Assembly (NCBI GenBank): GCA_963853835.1
Contig: OY970829.1
Span: 29,971,764-30,035,763, forward strand
Length of the DNA: 64,000 nucleotides
Direction: 5' to 3'
Source: Calendula officinalis
Taxonomy: Eukaryota; Streptophyta; Magnoliopsida; Asterales; Asteraceae
Both the position numbers and the translations under genes were made by a program. Below, one piece after another: positions 35,001-45,481 of this stretch (positions are counted from its first letter, which is position 1; each line of letters opens with the position of its first letter). The notes under the pieces were generated by a model. The model was given only the letters and a program-made list of their open reading frames with translations. It had not been told where the DNA came from and did no database searches.

Positions 35001-35817
35001 TAAATCTATTTATAACCACAAAATTGAGGTCTGTTGGCTTGAGTTCTTCCACAAAATCAAGGTCTGTTTTCTTTCCGTACGAAACCAGATCCGCCGCCTC
35101 CTCGAAAACCCTAGATCCGCCGTTCCCGACACCATCGCTTTATCTCTCTCGCTCTAACCCTTCTTCCCCGTTACCGGCACCGCCATCGCAAACCCTAGAT
35201 TCGTCGCCGTACAAAACCAGATCACGATCTGAGCTGAGCAGATGAGAGAGAGATAGAGCAGCTCAAAGAACAATGGTGGTTAAGAATAGGTGGGGTGTTG
35301 TTTTGGTGTTGTACCGGAGATGAGACCAATGGTTGCAAGGAGGCCGCCGATGATGATGGTGACGGTGACGGTGGCGGTGCGATGTAGGTGGTGGCTGCTT
35401 GGAGTTGCCGTCTTGCCGATGTTGTTAATGGACCTAGTGCTATGCAGGTGGTGGCTGCTTGGTGGTTGTTGATGTTTTATTTAGGGAAAAAGAAGTAGTT
35501 GATGAGATTGTAAGGGAAATTGTACAATATGCAGTTTTAGTTGTACACAAATAAATGGTTGTAATTTATGTTTGAATAGTTGTACATGAATGATGAAAGG
35601 ACTATTTTCTCCTCATGTCCATTGCACATGGGGGGCTTTAACAGAAAAATTAACACCGTTTGGCCTAAAGGACCAAACGTGCAAAATCTGTAAACATAAA
35701 GGATTACACTTGTCAAAATTAAAAGATTAGGACCACACTTGCAATGTGGTATCATCTTAAAGGACCATTTGTGTAATTAACTCTATTATTTAATCATACA
35801 AATTTCAGGGCGTTACA
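32009..35817. mobile_element. Inner solo LTR candidate, nested
   Basis: Begins TGTAACATCCC and ends CAGGGCGTTACA, with the 5-bp direct repeat AGTTC (32004-32008 and 35818-35822). It lies inside the outer LTR and is itself interrupted by the MULE-type MITE at 34580. Net length is about 2.6 kb. No protein domains were found. Open frames around 33556-34058 have no recognisable motif. Confidence 0.75.
34580..35783. mobile_element. MULE-type MITE, 1.2 kb, innermost of the nest
   Basis: Ends GAGTTAATTACACAAATGGT and ACCATTTGTGTAATTAACTC. The exact 9-bp direct repeat TATTATTTA flanks it (34571-34579 and 35784-35792). The GC-richer centre (35030-35470) has short internal repeats (AGGTGGTGGCTGCTTGG twice) and no convincing gene. 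Confidence 0.9.
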
Positions 35818-37984
35818 AGTTCACGGCGGGAACTAGTTCACGTCTGACTTCACGGCTCGAACTTTAGTTCACGACCGTGAACTATCGACAGATACTTTGG
35901 GTTTCTGATGAGAGGAGTTCACGATGAGTTCACGACGTGAGAAACGTGCATGCCAAGAGTTAACGGCGCGAACTTTGCTGAAACAAAATAAAATCGGGAT
36001 TTCAGCCATTTATGCTCATTTTCAACCTTAGAACTCTCTCTAGAGTGGGTGTGCATATTTTGAGTGCAAAGGAAGTGTTGGAGTCGATTTTCACCTCAAC
36101 CTTGTGGATTCTTGCTCCTAGTTGAAGATTAAAGGTAAATATTCACTCATTGCTGTTATAAGTCTTGGATTCAAGAGGGGAAAGCTTGAATCTCAAACCC
36201 TAGTTTTGGGGTTTTATCTTATTGGTCAAATGGAAGTTATTTAACTTAGATCTACAAAATTTTTACAAGGAAAATGTATTTATAACATGGATTTCAAGTA
36301 ATCTTGAGATTTATGAAATTAGGGTTTTGTAAGTTAACAAAAATTGGGGAAAATGGTACTTGAAGCTATCTAGTGGTAAGAAATGTAGTTAATGATGGTG
36401 ATTGATGTTAAATCTTGTGGTGATTTATATATTAGGGCTTGGATTGAAGGGTTTGATGCTTTCAAGTCTTGAGAGGAGACATTTGTGTTCAAGAGACACA
36501 AATCGGATTAAGCTTGGCTAAGGTGAGTACATGAGACTTTTAAACTGGGTACATAGCAAATGATTTTGAAAACCATGATGTTTTGTGAGTCTTTATTAAT
36601 AAATAATTTTAATAAGGATATGTTTGAAAAGATAAGAAAATGTGAATAAATATCTATTTAAGTATGTCTAAAATGATTGATGATTTTAAGGAGATTATGA
36701 CAATGAAAATTGATTAATGATTCCTTATTAGTAAGATATATGAATAAGAATAATGATTAACAAAAATATGATAATTGGTTTATTAATAATATGTATTAGT
36801 AAAGCTAATAACAATGATTTCAAGTATCGAGTAATTGATTAGTACATTATACTAATAAAAGTAATGATTGAATTGTTAGGAGAATCAGTATAAAGTGACT
36901 AATATTGGATATGTATTCTAGTCAAGTAAAGTTAAAGTAACGCGGTTTTGATAAATGATGAACATGTTTTATTTAATAAAGGACTTGATAAAGTCAATAT
37001 TGAAATTGAATAAGAAACGAGAATAATATGATAATTAGAATAAATGTATTCTAATTTATGTTTGAGAATGTATTATATGGGCATAGGCTCGTATTTGATG
37101 ATTTCAATATGTGTTGAGAAAAGGATCTGGATCATAGATAACCCACACAAGTTGGGGGAGTTAGTGACACCTACTTGGGGAGGTACCACCCTACGCAAGA
37201 GTAGCCTGTCTAGTTGAGATAACCCTGAAATCAGGGGAGTTAAAGATAACCCGGAAACGGGGGAGTTTACCTAGATAACCCACATCGGGGGAGTTTGATT
37301 CGGAGAGGTCCGTGGTGTATGTGATAAAGTATGTGTAAGCACATGTTAGCTTACAAGTATGTGATTTTGATGTGCGTAAGCTTATGGTTAGCTTGCTAGT
37401 ATATATGTATGAAAATGAAAATGATAAGATCATGAGTTAATAAGTAATAAGCGAATAAAGAAAAGTAATGAATATGATTTTTATTATATTTGAGAATGGG
37501 TCGAAAACTCATGTATCTCACGAGACTATTTTGTCTCACGTACTACTTTATTTTTGGCTATGTACTCAGGTTCGAGATTGAAGGATTAGAAGGTCGCGAT
37601 AAAGGTGGCCTAGAGATGTTTAGCTCGGGAGCTTATAGGTTGATCCCGTTATCTTATGGTTATGATATTATTTTTGTAACACCTGATTTTAATACTTTGA
37701 TAATCTTTTGAAAGGTTTTTGTTAAACCGTATTTTTGGATATTGAACATTATAATATTTTTATTTAAAAATATGTTTTAAAAATTGAGGTGTTACAATCC
37801 TACTATATTAAAGTAGAGAGTTAGTGGAGGATGGGACCCACGTTTTTTACCAAATAAGGTAAATTTGGAAGTGTATCACTTATTGTGAAACACCCCTAAA
37901 AGAAAAGTGTATCACTTATAGTGATACGGAGGAAGTATATCATATTTACTTGTTAACAACACCGGTGACACAATATAAACCAAA

Positions 37985-39058
37985 GAGTATATTACACGGA
38001 TAGTCCCTGTGGTTTGGTAAGAGTTTTGTATTTGGTCCCTAAGTTTCAGAAATTACACGGATAGTCACTAACATTGAGACTTCGTCTCGCTTTTAGTCCT
38101 TAAGCGTAACGGGTGTTAAAATGATCCGTTAAATATGACCATGTGCAGTCCACATGAGGTCAAGTATGTCATTTTATCACTTTTATCTTTTTTTTTTCTT
38201 TTTTTTAACCCCCCCGTACAGATCTGATCTCTCATCTCTGGATACTCTATCCCTCCCACACAATATCTCAGATTCAAGTATATACACAACAAACTTAGAA
38301 CGAAAAACAGAAATTCTAAATACATAGATCTTGATGGAAAGAAGAATCAAGTGGTCGGATGGTTTCTAGTAGTGGATCTGGACGGCGGTCGGAGGGTTTC
38401 CGCTAACAGACTTTGCGGCAGTGATGACTCTAATGGTGGTGCCACTATCTTCCGGTGGTGATGGGTCTACTGACGGGTCTATCCATATCTTTTCTGGTCG
38501 ACGAGAGAAGACGACCATGGTTGCAGTCGGAGGTTGATGCCGGAGAAGACGAACATCGTTGCAGTTGGAGGTTGATGCCGGAGAAGACGAACATTGTTGC
38601 AGACGAACAATGGTGGTGCCACTGTCTTCTGGAGGTTGATGCCGGAGAAGACGACCATGGTCTACTAACGGGTCTATCCATATCTAAAATTTGGGGGTGT
38701 TTGTTTAAAGAATTTATTTGCAAGAAATTGTTGTGTGAGATATTTGCAAGAAATTAAGAACAATGGCAGCAGAGAACAATGGTATAGTGTTTCAATTTGT
38801 GGGAGGAATGAGGTGTGAGAGAAGGGAGAAATAGGGGGAGATGGGGAAGGAGATAACAAAGAGATGTAAAATGACATATGTATCCTCATGTGCTATGCAC
38901 ATGACCAGGGTTAACAGCCAAATTTAGTGGCTGTTAGGCTTAGGGACCAAAACCGATACGAATTCCGATACTTAGTGACTATCGGTGTAATTTCTGAAAC
39001 TTAGGGATCAAATCCAAAACTCAGGTCAAACCACAGGGACTATCCGTGTAATTTACTC
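37985..39058. mobile_element. MULE-type MITE, 1.07 kb
   Basis: GAGTATATTACACGGATAGT and ACTATCCGTGTAATTTACTC ends, with the exact 9-bp repeat TAAACCAAA (37976-37984 and 39059-39067). GGAGGTTGATGCCGGAGAAG occurs three times between 38528 and 38656, interspersed with CGAACATYGTTGCAG. This may be captured host sequence, but it was not recognised. Confidence 0.9.
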
Positions 39059-39281
39059 TAAACCAAATATATGTAGATATTCGTTATAAGAATAATTGAA
39101 TATGTTGAAAATGATGAATTTTTTTTGATAAATTATATTATAAATTTATAATTATTCGTTATAAATTTATATATGTATAATTATAATTTATACAAAAATG
39201 CCGTCTTAATTCACGTTTTGAAAAATGTTATGGCTCATCATAACTTTTATGTCTTGAGGCTTGATAGTACCGATTAAGGGT

Positions 39282-39815
39282 AGAGATGCAAACGGGTACG
39301 GGTAGTAGCGGGTACTGCAAAACCCGTACCTGTACCCGACCGTTATTCCCATACCCGTACCCGCCCCGTACCCGGTCAAATACCCATCGGGTTCGGGTAG
39401 AAAAATCCCCGCCGGGTACGGGTAACCCGACGGGTACCCGTTCTATAAAAAAATTAAACAAAATATCAAAAACATTTAATACTCTTAGTTCGTTCAGGCT
39501 TATTTCGTTCAATACGTAATGGACTAACGGGAGACGAGCCATATTTTAACCTCTATTAGATTGGGCTAATGAGATATTAAGAGTTGGGCTAAGTTTGAGT
39601 AGTAACTAGTGGGCTAAATTTGTATTAAAAAAAATTACACATTAATATATATATTCGGGTCGGGTATAAACGGTGCGGGTATTATAAAAGCCGTACCCGC
39701 ACTCGCACCCGCTATCGGGTATGAAATTTAAACCCATCCCCGACCCGTTACCCGTTTAGACGGGTAATATCCGCCCGTAAGACTCGGGTACCCGCGGGTT
39801 AAATTTGCATCCCTA
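39282..39815. mobile_element. GGGTACCCG-rich MITE, 9-bp TSD
   Basis: Ends AGAGATGCAAAC and TTTGCATCCCTA, flanked by ATTAAGGGT (39273-39281 and 39816-39824). The arms are dense in CGGGTA/TACCCG words, so the strand can fold back extensively. Confidence 0.75.
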
Positions 39816-39820
39816 ATTAA

Positions 39821-40265
39821 GGGTGTTCACGAGTCGAGCTTTTAACGAGCTACTCGAGCTCATTTAAATCGACCTCGAGTCTGTACTAATTCGATCTCGA
39901 GTCGAGCTCGAACATAATACGATATGAGCCTAATAATTTAATACTCGACTCGGCTCGTTTGATAGCTCGTTTACTAGTCGCCAGTCGTACGAACCAGACG
40001 ATCCTAACAAGTCGAACAAGTGTTGTATACAATAAGCACAAGTGTTGATATAATAAGTACAAAACTACACATATATAGATATGGATATTAACGAGTCGAG
40101 TAATTAACGAACTTTTCGAGTTTGTAAATTAGTTTATTTAAAAAAATATGAAATCATAAACGAGCATCGAGCTCGAGCTCGAATACTATCTAGATATTCA
40201 ACCGTGAGCTCGAGCTCGAGCACAATTTTAAAAACTTATTCGAGCTCGAGTAGAGTAATTATTAA
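39821..40265. repeat. GAGCTCGAG-rich foldback region
   Basis: Begins GGGTGTTCACGAGTCGAG right at the end of the previous element. CGAGCTCGAG words are repeated on both sides of an AT-rich centre. It belongs with the element at 42106-42596; its right end is not clear. Confidence 0.55.
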
Positions 40266-40488
40266 ATGAACCGAACCCAAATTTCCTGATATTCTACCAA
40301 TGAACATATTGATTCTTTTGTATGATTGTTGAGAAGGGCGGATGTGTACCCGAATTCCGACCCATTCACCCATAAGTTGGGTCCATAAACTAACCCATGA
40401 AGCCCTCAATCAAAATTCTTTCAAACGGTGATCATCTCGAATCACATCTCCTCCCCTAAACGCAAACCAAAACCCTAGAGAGAAGAAG

Positions 40489-41615
40489 ATGGTGTTCTAC
40501 TTCAAAGCCCGACCCGAATCCGGAGACTACACCATCTTCATGGGCCTCGACAAGTTTGAGAATGAAGAACTCATCAAATACGGATTCCCCGAAGACATTT
40601 GGTATACCCTCTTTTCTCACTTCCTAATCCGCAAAATTTCAAACACGAACAACGAATCACCTTTTCTGCGATTCATCTAAACTTGATTGATATGCGTATG
40701 CAAATCCACCAAATTTCCGATTTCTCTACGTTTTTAGGGTAATTCATAGCTGTATTGTATCGGATGATAGTGGAATTGTATAAAATTATAATTTTACAAC
40801 CGCCAATTTGCAATAATTAACAACTTCCTTTCAACTTATTTCTAGTTTGGTCAAAGGAGTTGAAAAATTATCCTATCTTTATAAAATTGATAAATTCTGG
40901 GTAACCAAGACTGGAACATATAATTTATGGAAATTCATACCACACAGTACAAGTTTTACAGCTAATTGTACAAGCATATTAAGTAATAATTGCGGTAGAT
41001 GCAATATAAATTGAGGTGTAAAAATTACCCCATATAATCTATACATGTGAAAATTTGTATCACCTGAATTTAAGGTACTTTCTCCGCTCCATTTTTAGCA
41101 GTTTGATAATTTATCTTATTTGGTAAAAGGTACACTAATTATCTCCTTTAATATAGTGAAAAAAAGCTCTTCAAATAGTTGTAATTTGAAAAATGCAAGC
41201 AAGTTAAAGGAAGGAAGTTATATTACTGTTTTAACTTTAGTTTTTTTTTTTCATACAAGATTTTTGTGTAGCGCAGGTTCCATGTGGATAAAATGTCATC
41301 TGCCCATGTTTATGTGAGGATGAAAAAGGGTCAGACAATTGATGACATTTCTGAAGGACTTCTAGAAGATTGTGCTCAACTTGTGAAAGCCAATTCAATT
41401 CAAGGCAACTCTTTTTTTTTTTATTGATTTTCATAATATGATGACAAAAACTTGTATTAAAATTTTGAAATTCACACCAATTTGTTGTTGACAGGAAATA
41501 AAGTGAACAACATTGATGTAGTTTATACTGCTTGGCAGAACTTGAAAAAGACTCCTTCCATGGATGTTGGTCAAGTTGGTTTCCACAACAATAAGGCTGT
41601 GAGTCTCAATCTATC

Positions 41616-41655
<40 letters not shown>

Positions 41656-43913
41656 CGTATATGTATATGTAACACTTGCATTGTATTTGTGTGGTTGCTG
41701 ATGTTGGTTTTGCATTCAGGTGCGTACTGTGAGGGTAGAGAAGCGAATAAATGAGGTGGTTAATAGACTGAACCGGACAAAAGTCGAAAGAACACCCGAT
41801 CTCAAATGTATTTGGTTATTTTATAATTTTACTTAAAAGGCAAATGTCATAGAATAGCAATATATTTTAGGAAGTTATGAGCCAGTATGTCTACTTTGAT
41901 AATTACTGAGTTTTTTTTGTTCTTATTTTTTTATGGAGTAAATTACAAGGATGGTCCCTGAAGTTTACCTTAAATTTCATCTATGGTGTTTTAGTTTTGA
42001 AAAATTACTTTGGTAGTCTTTTTTGGGAAACCTTTTGCACTTACAGTCCTTTAGCCTAACATTTGTTAACTTTTTCAGTTAAAAATTACACCGGTAGTCC
42101 TTTTTAGGGGTGAAAACGAGCCGAGCAGTTCGTGAGCTACTCGGGATCGGCTCGTTAAAAGCTCGAAACGAGTATGAGCCGAGTTCGAGCTTAACTAAGA
42201 GCTCATTTATTAAACGAGCCCGAGCTTGATCCACTAAGATTGATTAGGCTCGCGAGCCTAAACGAGCACATATATATTAATTATTAGAAAAATACAATTA
42301 TACATTATATATTCTTATACTTATGTGTATATGTATCTATACATATATATGTATATAACATAATATAAAAATGAAGTGCTTACATAATATATTAAATATT
42401 CTAATTAAATAAAAAAGTTTATATATTTTGTGTATATGGGAGCTTAAATGAGCCTAATCGAGCCGAGCCCGAACCTGCGAAAACCTAAACGAGCCGAGCC
42501 CGAGCTTTACATATAAGGCTCGAAACGAGCCGAGCCCGAGCTCGCCGAGCTCGAACCTAGTCGAGCTCGGGCTCGGCTCAGCTCATTTACACCCCTAGTC
42601 CTTTTTGTGTGAAAATATTTCGCAGGCGTTATGCTAAAGGACAATAAGTGCAAAATGTTTCCGAAAAAGGACCACTAATGTAATTTTTTAAAGACCAAAA
42701 TACATTTTAGTACCCTCAGTGTTGTAAAAATCAGCCTAGGCGCTAATCGGACGGCCACCGAGTGAGAAATTCGCTAATCGAAGGTTTTGGTCAAACTCGG
42801 TCTTAATCGCTCCTAATCGGTCAAAGTTACATACCTGGAACGATGATTTGCAATGGATTTTTCGAACGGAGGTCCTGTTTTTGAAACGGCGACAGAAGAA
42901 GAAGGAAGAAAACGATCGGCCAGTTGATAGAAAGAGGAGAAAAATGGATCGAGTGTTTATTTTTAATGGCCCATTGACTTTTCTTTGGCCCACCAACATT
43001 TTAATGGGCCATCTAAAGAACTTTTGAAGGTTTATTTAATATTTTCAAACTATAAAACGTTTTAAATATTTTTAATTACTTGAACTTCTTCATAATTATT
43101 GACTTAATTATTTTGTTAAAATATTACTAATATTTACTTTTTTAAATTAAATTCCTTTATAATTTAGGGTACCCGCCTAGAAACCGATTAATCACCGCCG
43201 AGACCGATTAATCGCTTGAAGGTGGTCGACCGATTAGGTACCGCCGAGCGATTTTTACAACCTTGAGTACCCTGAACTTTGCTAACTAGGTCCTCTAGTA
43301 CCCTGAACTATTAAAGGTGTAGCATGGTACCCTGAACTTGACAAAATGGTCGATTTAGTACCCTGACTCACTAATTTGGTCTTGTTTTCTCACGAGATTT
43401 GCTTGTAATTTACTCTTTTTTTATGTACTACTTCATAGTTGACCGTTAAAAAACTTCCAATTACTAAGATGAGCCGTAAAAGGCTATAAATGGACCACTT
43501 TATATGAAGTATATTGTCATTTTATGACATTTTCCCTTCAACTATTCAAAGTATAGTGGTTTTATTAACGATTTGTTGACCAATTTAGAAATGAAGTGAG
43601 CTCATTTCATGTTTTTTGAAGTGTAGGTGAGCGTGAAGCAGTTAATGCTGCAGAAAGGGCGGAAAGGAAGCTGCAGCTGAGAGACAAAGTGAGTATATAC
43701 CAATTTTTATTCATTTTCTTATAAAAAAGTTCAGGGGTAAAATTGTAATTAAACATGCAGAAACGACGAGAGGAAATGGAGAAGTTGGAAAAAGAGAGAC
43801 AAGCGGACGTAAGGAGCTACAAAAATCTCATGGTTGCTGACAAAATGACTTCCAGCAAAGACATTGCATCCACCCACAAGTCCTTACAGGAACTCGAAGA
43901 AGACTTTATGTAA
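40489..43913 (+). CDS. CCDC25: CCDC25-like protein (NFACT-R/DUF814 domain)
   Basis: Six exons: 40489-40601, 41277-41404, 41495-41598, 41720-41807, 43627-43688, 43761-43913, giving 215 aa. It starts [20 protein letters not shown] and ends LQELEEDFM. The N-terminal two thirds is the NFACT-R fold ([45 protein letters not shown]). A charged coiled coil follows ([20 protein letters not shown]). NFACT-R proteins are linked to ribosome and tRNA quality control; the exact role of plant CCDC25 is not shown here. Intron 2 appears to use a GC donor (CAAG/GCAACT). Intron 4 is inflated by a nested MITE cluster. The gene is convergent with AP4B. The start is supported by Kozak-like AAGATGG and by matching family N-termini. 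Confidence 0.9.
41619..41670. repeat. GTATAT microsatellite in CCDC25 intron 3
   Basis: About eight GTATAT units, one with a GTATAC variant, 20 bp after the donor. Confidence 0.85.
41935..43415. mobile_element. MULE-type element with nested insertions in CCDC25 intron 4
   Basis: Outer ends GGAGTAAATTACAAGGATGG and GCTTGTAATTTACTC, flanked by TTTTTTTAT on both sides. It contains the element at 42106-42596, part of a TTTTAGTACCCTCA-type MITE (from about 42690) and a further insert starting GTTGTAAAAATC and ending GATTTTTACAAC (about 42722-43264). Confidence 0.65.
42106..42596. mobile_element. GAGCCGAG-rich MITE
   Basis: Ends AGGGGTGAAAACGAGC and GCTCATTTACACCCCT, with the direct repeat AGTCCTTTTT (42096-42105 and 42597-42606). 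The arms are dense in CGAGCC/GGCTCG words around an AT-rich middle. Confidence 0.78.
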
Positions 43914-44176
43914 ACTGCCCGGTCCTGCCCTGCCCTGCCCGACCCTGCCCGAACCATCTTATATTTCACAACAACAATTACAATATCAAGTATCAACACT
44001 CACTCTCTTGGTTTGTAAAGGGAACCTCAATCTCTCTTGTATCAATTATCTATCAATTCTCTTTCGTTATCTTAAACTTTGGTACAAAGATTGGTTTATT
44101 TTTGCTTTTTGTATTTCAACCATTTTGGTACTACTTTTGGCCTTATCTATGCTATGAATAATTGAAGAATTATATA

Positions 44177-44479
44177 CTTCCTCCGATTCAAAATAAGTGA
44201 TACACTTTGAGTTTCACGGTTTTTTAGGCAAAAAATTATAATGATGATTAAATTAGATTAATTGAATGGTTAGTAGGGAATGAGTCTCACACTTTTTGAA
44301 TAAAGTAGGATTAATAATGTTTAAAAGTAAAAAGTAAGGGTGAAAATGTCACTTCACTTTGTTAAAGTAGATAGTTAGTGGGTGTGGGTCCAATAATTTT
44401 TTGTCCAAATAAGGTAATTTTACTTATTTTGAATCACCCCTAAAAGAAAAGTATATCACTTATACTGAATCGGAGGAAG
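44177..44479. mobile_element. Stowaway-type MITE
   Basis: CTTCCTCCGATTCAAAATAA and TACTGAATCGGAGGAAG, with TA on both sides. It lies between the convergent CCDC25 and AP4B genes. Confidence 0.85.
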
Positions 44480-44481
44480 TA

Positions 44482-45481
44482 TATAGTTCACATCTTTACA
44501 ATGATACTAGAAATCGAGTGGAAAATAAATAAATAATACAATGTTTGTTTTTAACTGGCTGTCTCACTTCTTTGTACTAGGTCAGGGTGTTTGGGGTTTC
44601 GTACTGAAAATAAATTAAAAATAGGTTTAGATTCGATTATGCTTTTTTTTAAATCGCGATTATTTGTTTAGTTAATAGGTAAAATTCACGCAATAAGTAC
44701 ATTCACACCTGTTTTTCCAAAATTCCGTTTTGTATGTCATGAAAAACAAATAATTGATTTTTTCATATATTTTTTTTATAAACACTCCTTTTAGGTTATT
44801 TGAGTTTCAAAAGCAAAATAAGCTGCTCTAAATTGAAATCTAACACCCTTAAGTGCAAGAGTTCGTGTAAAGCTACTCAACGGACCTATTTTCCATATGT
44901 TATCATTCACATTTTAAACGTTTATTAAATCTACGTTTTCATGAGAAAATTAAAGTGCTAGGTTTTAAACGGTTCTAATTTTCATGCAAAATTGATTATT
45001 GGTCATGTTCTTGAGTGGTTTAGTTTGATCTAAAACCGAGAAAAGATCGAAAAAAATCGAAGAAACATTATAGGTTCGGTTCTGACTGGTTCTTAGACCG
45101 TCCACATGCCTATCCCCAAGTATAAACCATAATGCCAATAAATAATAACAAAAGTAAAATAAACAACAATATAGTATTAATATATACCACCTCGATTTAC
45201 CGTGATTTCATGACTTACCACCACGATTTACTTTGATATTCCATGATTTACCGCGATTTTCATGAACAACGCCGCAATTTGCCAACACAATTATAACCGC
45301 CGAAGTGTTGAGGTCCACGAACCGCAATTGACTTCATAGATTGTTAGTATTTTACAACGTAAAGCACTTGTTAATTATTATATTTAGTAGACAAAAAGTA
45401 ACCAACCATTTGTTAATAATCTACAAATGTGTTTAAACACTTAATTTTAACAACACAAAAAAGAAAAAAAAAAATACAAAT
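44482..45481. other. Spacer between convergent genes
   Basis: AT-rich. It holds the AP4B 3' flank and a region with repeated TACCRCGATTTACY words near 45188-45300. No gene is seen. Confidence 0.4.

Larger units (their letters stand above)
31837..37796. mobile_element. Outer solo LTR candidate, interrupted
   Basis: TGTAACGACCCGAAA at the left and GAGGTGTTACA at the right, with the direct 5-bp repeat ATCCT (31832-31836 and 37797-37801). Net length is about 2.15 kb once the inner insertion is removed. Neither gag nor pol is present. The right part has repeated phrases such as GATAACCC...GGGGGAGTT and AGTTCACG-type words (35818-35950). A solo LTR of a Ty3-type element is the likeliest reading. 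Confidence 0.75.
31658..37935. mobile_element. Stowaway MITE split by a 6-kb insertion
   Basis: Outer ends CTTCATCCGTATCACAATAA (31658) and ATAGTGATACGGAGGAAG (37935), flanked by TA on both sides. The two halves are separated by the LTR element at 31837-37796. Confidence 0.8.

Noticed and set aside
35024..35472. Two short plus-strand frames in the MULE-type element at 34580
   Set aside because: Ser/Pro- and Trp/Leu-rich translations of a repeat-containing core, with no family signature.
38445..38757. Gene in the MULE-type element at 37985
   Set aside because: Frames on both strands come from tandem repeats; no homology recognised and no splice context.
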